Made by a program: the position numbers and the translations under genes. Under the pieces are notes generated by a model. The model was not told the DNA's origin. It made no database searches and saw nothing but the letters and a program-made list of their open reading frames with translations. Shown piece after piece: positions 6,467 through 10,937 of a stretch of 10,937 nt of DNA. Origin of the DNA: Paracoccaceae bacterium (lineage in GTDB: Bacteria; Pseudomonadota; Alphaproteobacteria; Rhodobacterales; Rhodobacteraceae); NCBI GenBank assembly GCA_030626365.1, contig DAOUPC010000064.1, positions 1 through 10,937 of the forward strand, given 5' to 3'. The first letter of the stretch is position 1. Each line of letters begins with the position of its first letter.

Positions 6467-6774
6467 TTTGAGGTGACGTTTTCCTTGAACGCAATTTCAA
6501 ACGCGGCCTGTTTTTCCGGGCTGGCGTCGGTCTGATGGTTGGCCTTCCATTCCTCCATGGTCATCCCATAATAGATTTCGCGCGCTTCGATCTTGCCCAT
6601 TTCAATGCCTTTTTCATTGGCCGCCTCCTGATACCAGCGGCTTAGGCAGTTACGGCAAAACCCGGTCAGGTTCATCATGTCGATGTTCTGCACATCGGTA
6701 CGATCCTGCATCAGGTGCTTTTGCAGGCTGCGAAAGGCAGCAGCCTGAATTTCGATTTCGGTTTGGTGGTCCAT
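6460..6774 (-). CDS. DUF1244 family protein
   Basis: This small soluble protein of 104 residues belongs to a family of unknown function found in many alpha- and gammaproteobacteria. The family signature is clear: MNLTGFCRNCLSRWY (34-48) with a Cys40-x2-Cys43 pair, then EAREIYYGM (63-71) and EEW (74-76). The Cys pair could bind metal or be redox-active, but nothing here proves it. The ATG at 6774 has GGAG about 8 nt upstream. It lies 62 bp downstream of msrA on the same strand and could be the last gene of the msrB-msrA transcript; no terminator with a T-run is visible on the minus strand in that gap. No function can be assigned. Confidence 0.88.
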   Translation of the reverse strand: MDHQTEIEIQAAAFRSLQKHLMQDRTDVQNIDMMNLTGFCRNCLSRWYQEAANEKGIEMGKIEAREIYYGMTMEEWKANHQTDASPEKQAAFEIAFKENVTSKI

Positions 6775-6836
6775 ACGGGTGGCTCCGGGTTTTTTTGCGT
6801 TTTCGGTATGATTGACTTGGGTTCTGACCCCAGGGA

Positions 6837-7349
6837 TCAGGATGCCTTGGGGCGTTTGGGCAATACCCAGTCAGGGCGCGGAAAGTGGCAGGTATAGCCG
6901 TGGGGAATGCGCTCCAGATAATCCTGATGCTCTGGCTCGGCCTCCCAGAAATCGCCTGCGGGGGCCACTTCGGTGACAACCTTGCCGGGCCAGATACCCG
7001 CGCCATCCACATCTGCAATGGTGCCCAGCGCGACCGCCTTTTGCGCCTCGTCCACATAATATATCGCCGAGCGATAGCTGACGCCACGGTCATTGCCCTG
7101 CTGGTTCAGTGTGGATGGGTCGTGGATCTGAAAGAACAGTTCCAGCAGGGTGCGATAACTTATGATGGCCGGATCAAACATCACCTCGATTGCTTCGGCG
7201 TGGGTGCCGTGATTGCCATAGGTTGCATCAGGGACATCGCCACCAGAATAACCGACCCGCGTGGCCAGCACACCGGGGCGTTTGCGGATCAGATCCTGCA
7301 TGCCCCAGAAACACCCACCCGCCAGAACCGCGCGTTCAGAAATGCCCAT
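6837..7349 (-). CDS. msrA: Peptide-methionine (S)-S-oxide reductase MsrA
   Basis: MsrA reduces the S-diastereomer of methionine sulfoxide in proteins, with thioredoxin as usual reductant. The 170-residue protein has the catalytic GGCFWG motif (Cys13), the conserved TYGNHGTHAEAIEV segment (43-56) with Glu52, and the SYRSAIYY motif (91-98). Cys154 near the C-terminus (HGYTCHF) is the only other Cys and is a candidate resolving residue. There is no signal peptide, so it is cytoplasmic. The ATG at 7349 directly follows the TAG of msrB (7352-7350) with no gap, which implies translational coupling; GAGGA lies within the last codons of msrB. Confidence 0.96.
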   Translation of the reverse strand: MGISERAVLAGGCFWGMQDLIRKRPGVLATRVGYSGGDVPDATYGNHGTHAEAIEVMFDPAIISYRTLLELFFQIHDPSTLNQQGNDRGVSYRSAIYYVDEAQKAVALGTIADVDGAGIWPGKVVTEVAPAGDFWEAEPEHQDYLERIPHGYTCHFPRPDWVLPKRPKAS

Positions 7350-7796
7350 CTATATATCCTCTACCTGTGCAAGATACGCACCATACCCTTGTGCCTTCAT
7401 ATCCCCGCGCGCAACAAACCGGAGCGAGGCAGAGTTGATACAATACCGCAATCCACCCCGATCAGCCGGGCCATCGGTGAACACATGCCCCAAATGGCTG
7501 TCACCATGTACTGACCTGACCTCGGTACGGAGCGTGCCCATGGTGTGGTCTTCGCTTTCGGCCACATGCGCAGGTTCGATCGGTTTGGTAAAGCTGGGCC
7601 AGCCACAACCGCTTTCGTATTTGTCGGACGAGGCAAAAAGGGGCTCTCCGGATACGATATCCACATAAATCCCGGCAGCATTGTTATTCAGCAACCCGCC
7701 GGTGCCGGGGCGTTCGGTGCCACTTTGTTGGGTGACGCGGAATTCCTCGGGGGTAAGGGCGGCGATGGCATCCGGGTTTTTGGTGTATTGGGTCAT
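7350..7796 (-). CDS. msrB: Peptide-methionine (R)-S-oxide reductase MsrB, non-zinc type
   Basis: MsrB reduces the R-diastereomer of methionine sulfoxide, complementing MsrA. The 148-residue protein has the catalytic Cys119 in RYCINSASLRF and the probable resolving Cys64 in SGCGWPSF, with HLGHVF (101-106) in the active site. The two CxxC pairs that bind structural zinc in E. coli MsrB are absent: the first site reads VDIV and the second region (90-110) has no Cys. This is a known variant of the family. The ATG at 7796 was chosen because AAAGG lies 6 nt upstream and the peptide starts MTQYTKNPDA; the frame stays open to a TTG at 7853 without good support. Its ribosome site lies in a long inverted repeat (7803-7856). 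Confidence 0.95.
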   Translation of the reverse strand: MTQYTKNPDAIAALTPEEFRVTQQSGTERPGTGGLLNNNAAGIYVDIVSGEPLFASSDKYESGCGWPSFTKPIEPAHVAESEDHTMGTLRTEVRSVHGDSHLGHVFTDGPADRGGLRYCINSASLRFVARGDMKAQGYGAYLAQVEDI

Positions 7797-7802
7797 TTGC
7801 GG

Positions 7803-7856
7803 CCTTTGTGCATTGTTCAAACCCAATAGATGGGGCACGGGCGCGCAATGCAAAGG
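7803..7856 (-). promoter_or_regulatory. Structured leader pairing with the msrB ribosome binding site
   Basis: On the minus strand CCTTTGCATTG (7856-7846) can pair with CAATGCACAAAGG (7815-7803): 11 base pairs with a 2-nt bulge, enclosing a second small hairpin CCCA/TGGG. The downstream arm contains the AAAGG ribosome site of msrB, 6 nt before its ATG, so the folded mRNA would hide it. The same structure could instead help end transcription of the upstream EamA gene, although no T-run follows. Confidence 0.45.
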
Positions 7857-7862
7857 GTTATT

Positions 7863-8756
7863 TCACCCATCTTGCGCAGGAGGGACTGGCGGCGTGGGGC
7901 GACGGGCGATCTGAACCGCAAGAATGGCGAAGGTGACGACCAAAACGCCGAACCCATCCCAGAGGCCCAGCGGTTCACCCAGCAGCACGGCGGCAATGGC
8001 GACCCCGAAAACCGGATTTAGAAAGTGGAATGTCGCGGCACGGATCGGGCCGATACGATCAAGCAGCAGAAACCAGATATAGGTAGCCAACAGGCCGGGA
8101 ACCAGCGTGGTATAGGCAAAAGCAGCCGCCAGCGGCCACGTCGGATTGACCCGGATCGTTTCAAACACCGGTGTGGCGGCAAACAACAGGGCCGACCCGA
8201 CCAGCATTTGCAGCCCCACGATCATCATGAAATTGCCACCCGATAGGGCCCCGCGCACCGCCAGTGTGGCAAAGGCCAGCGCCAGCACACCAATGCTGCA
8301 CAGCATTATGCCAAACAGGTCAATGCCGGCGCCCATACGTGACCCCATGATGATCGCAACACCACCAAACCCGGCCATCAGGCCAAGCACCCCCAGCGGT
8401 TTTATCCGCTCGCCCAGCAACAGCCAGCTTGCCAGCCCGACCAGCAGCGGCATGGTCGAGGCAATGATCGCCGCCATCGACGCATGGACCGTCTGCATGG
8501 CAACAAAGTTCAGACCCAGATAAAGCGCATTCTGGCACACGCCAAACAAGATGGTGGCGTACCATTGTTTGCGGCTTAAGTGCCAGGACTGGCCCATTGC
8601 ACGGGCAATCATCACGCCCAGAATACCCGAGACCAGAAACCGGCAAGCCAATGAAAACAACGGCGAGGCATCGGCGACGATGATACGCGCCGACGTAAAG
8701 GCCGAAGACCACATCAGGGCAAAGGCCAGCCCCATTATAATCGCGCGTTTGTCCAC
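7863..8756 (-). CDS. EamA/DMT family transporter
   Basis: This is an inner-membrane protein of 297 residues with two EamA repeats (about 6-138 and 148-284), each made of five hydrophobic helices, giving ten in all. Typical family segments are ALMWSSAF (13-20) at the N-terminus and FLNPVFGVAIAAVLLGEP (245-262) near the end of the second repeat. The C-terminal tail is short and proline-rich. Members export metabolites or amino acids, but the substrate cannot be told from sequence. The start is GTG at 8756, supported by AAGGTGG 6 nt upstream; an ATG at codon 8 is the alternative. It lies 66 bp upstream of msrB on the same strand, so co-transcription is possible. Confidence 0.92.
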   Translation of the reverse strand: MDKRAIIMGLAFALMWSSAFTSARIIVADASPLFSLACRFLVSGILGVMIARAMGQSWHLSRKQWYATILFGVCQNALYLGLNFVAMQTVHASMAAIIASTMPLLVGLASWLLLGERIKPLGVLGLMAGFGGVAIIMGSRMGAGIDLFGIMLCSIGVLALAFATLAVRGALSGGNFMMIVGLQMLVGSALLFAATPVFETIRVNPTWPLAAAFAYTTLVPGLLATYIWFLLLDRIGPIRAATFHFLNPVFGVAIAAVLLGEPLGLWDGFGVLVVTFAILAVQIARRPTPPVPPAQDG

Positions 8757-8774
8757 TTAGTGCCACCTTAACCG

Positions 8775-8804
8775 AAAAAGGGCCGCCCGTTTGGGCGACC
8801 CTTT
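8775..8804 (-). terminator. Rho-independent terminator of the HU gene
   Basis: On the minus strand GGGTCGCCC (8801-8793) and GGGCGGCCC (8788-8780) pair around an AAAC loop with one mismatch, and are followed by TTTTT (8779-8775). AAA before the stem extends the pairing with the T-run. It lies 24 bp after the HU stop codon and 19 bp before the GTG of the EamA gene, so it separates the two units. Confidence 0.88.
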
Positions 8805-8828
8805 CCTAATTCGAGGTAAGACGCAAGA

Positions 8829-9116
8829 TCAGGCGTTAACGCTGTCCTTGAGTGCCTTGGCGATGGTCATCTTGACCACCTTGTCGGCGTCTTTCTTGAA
8901 CTGTTCGCCGGTGGCCGGGTTACGGACCATACGCTCGGGGCGCTCGCGGCAATATATCTTGCCAACGCCGGGCAGGGTTACTGCCCCGCCAGCCGATACT
9001 TCGCGGGTGATCAGGCCGGTGATGGCATCCAGTGCCGCACTTGCCGATTTCTTATCTGTGCCCATTTCTTCTGCCAAAGCGGCGACAAGCTGGGTCTTGG
9101 TCATTGGTTTTGCCAT
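8829..9116 (-). CDS. HU family DNA-binding protein
   Basis: This small basic nucleoid protein of 95 residues bends and compacts DNA as a dimer. The N-terminal helical part (about 4-45) is followed by the beta-arm with the RNP motif (Arg65-Asn66-Pro67 in MVRNPATGE) that inserts into the minor groove. The arm begins GVGKIYCRERPERM and carries an uncommon Cys56. The C-terminus KMTIAKALKDSVNA is the usual closing helix. The ATG at 9116 has AAGGAG 8 nt upstream; a nearer ATG at 9121 is out of frame. It appears to be a single-gene unit with its own terminator. Integration host factor subunits are less likely given the arm sequence, but HU versus an HU-like paralogue cannot be decided. Confidence 0.93.
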   Translation of the reverse strand: MAKPMTKTQLVAALAEEMGTDKKSASAALDAITGLITREVSAGGAVTLPGVGKIYCRERPERMVRNPATGEQFKKDADKVVKMTIAKALKDSVNA

Positions 9117-9162
9117 TTCATGGTCTCCTTACGTCCGCCCGAGTGTTGGGCCTCATCACGTA

Positions 9163-9210
9163 ATCCTAACGGTATCTTGTGTGAGAACACAACGCATAGT
9201 GGGCCACTAT
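9163..9210 (-). promoter_or_regulatory. HU upstream region with two perfect dyads and a candidate promoter
   Basis: TTGTGT-GAGA-ACACAA (9177-9192) and ATAGTGG-G-CCACTAT (9196-9210) are perfect inverted repeats three bases apart. On the minus strand TTGTGT (9192-9187) and TAGGAT (9168-9163), spaced by 18 bp, could be -35 and -10 boxes for the HU gene, so the dyads would overlap and precede the promoter. The box matches are weak; the dyads are certain as sequence. Confidence 0.4.
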
Positions 9211-9216
9211 AAGCCT

Positions 9217-9241
9217 AAAAATGGCGTTTTTTGCCAATTTT
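9217..9241. terminator. Possible bidirectional terminator after amn
   Basis: TGGC (9222-9225) and GCCA (9233-9236) pair around a 7-nt loop, with an A-run before and a T-run after, so either strand ends in several T residues. On the minus strand it would end the ade-amn transcript about 30 nt after the amn stop. The GC part of the stem is only 4 bp. Confidence 0.4.
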
Positions 9242-9272
9242 TCTACCTACAGGCCAATTTTCCCACCTACAG
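9233..9272. repeat. Two-copy 20-bp tandem repeat at the amn 3' end
   Basis: GCCAATTTTTCTACCTACAG (9233-9252) is followed at once by GCCAATTTTCCCACCTACAG (9253-9272), identical at 18 of 20 positions. The second copy includes the amn stop codon (9267-9269) and the last bases of the Leu codon before it; the first copy carries the same CTGTAG on the minus strand. It looks like a local duplication of the gene end. Confidence 0.85.
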
Positions 9273-10730
9273 GAAGGCCGTTTCGTCAAATGAGCGTAAT
9301 TTCCGGCTGTGAAGGCGCTCTAACGGCATGCCGCGCAGTGCCTCCATTGCCCGGATTCCGATTTTCAGATGCCGGCTGACTTGTGTGTTATAGAAATCAG
9401 ATGCCATGCCGGGCAGCTTCAATTCGCCATGCAGGGGTTTATCCGAAACGCACAACAGCGTGCCATAGGGCACCCGGAACCGATAGCCATTGGCGGCAAT
9501 CGTGGCGCTTTCCATGTCCAGTGCGATGGCGCGCGACTGGCTAAGGCGCTGAACCGGGCCGGACTGGTCACGCAGTTCCCAGTTACGGTTATCGATGGTG
9601 GCAACGGTGCCGGTACGCATCAGACGCTTAAGTTCATAGCCCTGCAATTCGGTCACTTCGGCCACGGCCTGTTCCAGCGCGATCTGGATTTCGGCCAGCG
9701 CCGGGATCGGGGTCCAGACCGGCAGGTCATCATCCAGCACGTGATCTTCGCGCAGATAGGCATGTGCCAAGACAAAATCGCCCAGCGCCTGTGTATTGCG
9801 CAGGCCCGCACAATGGCCAACCATCAGCCAGGCATGGGGGCGCAGAACGGCAATGTGGTCAGTGGCGGTTTTGGCGTTTGACGGCCCCACCCCGATATTG
9901 ACCAGCGTAATACCTGACCCATCAGGCCGGGTCAGGTGATAGGTTGGCATTTGCGGTAACTTCAAAGGCGGATCAATGGGGGCCTTTGGGTCCGTGATCA
10001 CCACATTGCCGGTACTGACAAAGCTGGAATAACCGCTGTCTGGATCGGCAAGCTGTTCGCGGGCATATGCCTCAAATTCGGCCACGTAAATCTGGTAGTT
10101 GGTGAACAGAATGTGGTTCTGGAAATATTCGGGGTCGGTGGCGGTATAATGTGCCAGCCGCGCCAGTGAATAATCCACCCGTTGCGCGGTGAACAGGGCC
10201 AACGGGCCAACACCATTCCGGGTCGTATAGGTGTTATTGACGATATCGTCATTGGTGGTCGAAAGGTCCGGCACATCGAAATAGTCACGCAAGGTGAATT
10301 CCCCCGCGCCTTCCTGGGGCACCGTGACATTCGCCTCACCGGTTATGGCAAAATGCAGCGGAATGGGTGTGTCTGACACGCCGATGGTGACGGGTTGGCC
10401 ATGGTTGCGGATCAACAGGGTGATCTGCTGGATCAGGTAGGAACGAAACAGATCAGGCCGGGTGATGGTCGTTGCATAGGTGCCGGGGGCCGAAACATGG
10501 CCAAAGGCCAGGCGACTGTCGACCTGGGCAAAGCTTGAGGTGGTCAGGCGAATTTCCGGGTAATAGGCCCGGCATCGGTTTGCCGGTGTGCCATGGGCCA
10601 TGGCCACCGAAAACTGTTCCAGCAGGAACTTCGTGGCCTGCCGGTACAGCAATTCCAACTGGGCAACCGCCGCCCCTGCATCGGTGAACGATTGGGGGGG
10701 CAGGGTTTCTGGGATATGAATATTGGTCAT
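9267..10730 (-). CDS. amn: AMP nucleosidase
   Basis: Amn hydrolyses AMP to adenine and ribose 5-phosphate and helps set the adenylate pool; it acts in the cytoplasm. The 487-residue length matches the E. coli enzyme (about 484). An N-terminal regulatory domain (about 1-170) precedes a nucleoside-phosphorylase-fold catalytic domain. In the latter I see NIGVGPSNAKTATDHI (278-293), HAWLMVGHCAGLR (299-311), LDMESATIAANG (404-415) with Glu407, and LLCVSDKPLHGELK (425-438) with Asp430. The ATG at 10730 overlaps the adenine deaminase stop codon in the sequence ATGA, so translation is probably coupled. A 20-bp tandem repeat spans its stop codon. Confidence 0.95.
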   Translation of the reverse strand: MTNIHIPETLPPQSFTDAGAAVAQLELLYRQATKFLLEQFSVAMAHGTPANRCRAYYPEIRLTTSSFAQVDSRLAFGHVSAPGTYATTITRPDLFRSYLIQQITLLIRNHGQPVTIGVSDTPIPLHFAITGEANVTVPQEGAGEFTLRDYFDVPDLSTTNDDIVNNTYTTRNGVGPLALFTAQRVDYSLARLAHYTATDPEYFQNHILFTNYQIYVAEFEAYAREQLADPDSGYSSFVSTGNVVITDPKAPIDPPLKLPQMPTYHLTRPDGSGITLVNIGVGPSNAKTATDHIAVLRPHAWLMVGHCAGLRNTQALGDFVLAHAYLREDHVLDDDLPVWTPIPALAEIQIALEQAVAEVTELQGYELKRLMRTGTVATIDNRNWELRDQSGPVQRLSQSRAIALDMESATIAANGYRFRVPYGTLLCVSDKPLHGELKLPGMASDFYNTQVSRHLKIGIRAMEALRGMPLERLHSRKLRSFDETAFL

Positions 10731-10937
10731 GATTGCGGCTCTAACAGATCAATCTTTTCGAATTTTCGCACATCAATCAGGCCCAGATCAGAAATCCTTA
10801 GTTCCGGGATGACCACCAGCGCCAACAGCGAATGCTGCATATAGGCGTTGTTCAGGTCACACCCGCAGTCGCGCATCGCCTGCATCATCGCCTCGGCCTT
10901 GGCCGCGACCTGCGTTGCGGCGTGATCGGACATCAAC
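10727..10937 (-). CDS. ade: Adenine deaminase, C-terminal 69 residues (starts outside the window)
   Basis: The frame is open to the right edge, so only the end of the gene is seen. The segment SLLALVVIPELRISDLGLIDVRKFE (a run starting near 36 residues before the end) matches the conserved C-terminus of bacterial adenine deaminases, and the MSDH region before it fits the same family. The enzyme deaminates adenine to hypoxanthine. The TGA at 10729-10727 overlaps the amn ATG by 4 nt. No catalytic metal ligands are in this part, so activity cannot be judged. The identification rests on the C-terminal motif and on the functional fit with amn. Confidence 0.82.
   Translation of the reverse strand, partial: LMSDHAATQVAAKAEAMMQAMRDCGCDLNNAYMQHSLLALVVIPELRISDLGLIDVRKFEKIDLLEPQS

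Noticed and set aside
6825..6850. Near-palindrome TGACCCC/GGGATCA after msrA as a terminator
   Set aside because: It leaves a loop of three or fewer bases and has no T-run on the minus strand; the nearby T7 run belongs to the other strand without a matching stem.
6885..7514. Plus-strand 209-codon ORF opposite msrA and msrB
   Set aside because: It is antisense to two clearly identified genes, and its product has no recognisable family features.
7797..7853. msrB start at the upstream TTG (7853)
   Set aside because: The added 19 residues are not typical of MsrB, and the ATG at 7796 has a well-placed AAAGG.
1..10937. Mobile element, CRISPR array, tRNA or prophage signals
   Set aside because: No transposase, integrase, spaced direct-repeat array or tRNA-like cloverleaf was seen; gene content is ordinary chromosomal metabolism.

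Overview
The window looks like chromosome of a marine alphaproteobacterium of the Rhodobacteraceae (Roseobacter group). The grounds are a Rhodobacter-type L-malyl-CoA/beta-methylmalyl-CoA lyase, a dgcN-dgcA pair, a DUF1244 protein, an intergenic motif of a kind I remember from this family, and GC-rich coding DNA with Shine-Dalgarno-led genes. The assignment rests on recognising protein families by eye; no search was run.

Layout. (1) 1-1336, minus strand: the first 39 codons of an unrecognised protein, a hairpin-rich gap, then mcl1 of the ethylmalonyl-CoA pathway. (2) 1337-1648: an AT-rich divergent regulatory region with a 10-bp palindrome, a perfect 10-bp inverted repeat and a doubtful 44-codon ORF. 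(3) 1649-4592, plus strand: a three-gene D-amino-acid operon: dgcN (D-glutamate N-acetyltransferase, DUF1611), dgcA (N-acetyl-D-glutamate racemase, enolase superfamily) and a class IV PLP D-amino-acid aminotransferase. (4) 4672-6447, plus: a soluble class III cyclase/TolB-like/TPR protein whose substrate-specifying residues are changed. (5) 6460-8756, minus: an EamA transporter, msrB and msrA (stop codon abutting start codon), and a DUF1244 protein. (6) 8775-9116, minus: an HU-family nucleoid protein with a clear terminator and a dyad-rich upstream region. (7) 9267-10937, minus: adenine deaminase (C-terminal end only) overlapping AMP nucleosidase by 4 nt.

How the genes work together. The aminotransferase can move amino groups from D-amino acids such as D-Ala onto 2-oxoglutarate, giving D-Glu. 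DgcN and DgcA would then convert D-Glu to N-acetyl-L-Glu, which can be deacetylated to L-Glu or enter arginine synthesis. AMP nucleosidase and adenine deaminase form a two-step route AMP -> adenine -> hypoxanthine. MsrB and MsrA together repair both diastereomers of methionine sulfoxide. I see no phage, insertion sequence, CRISPR or RNA gene. The most notable points are the D-amino-acid operon, the altered cyclase active site and a hairpin that would pair with the msrB ribosome binding site.
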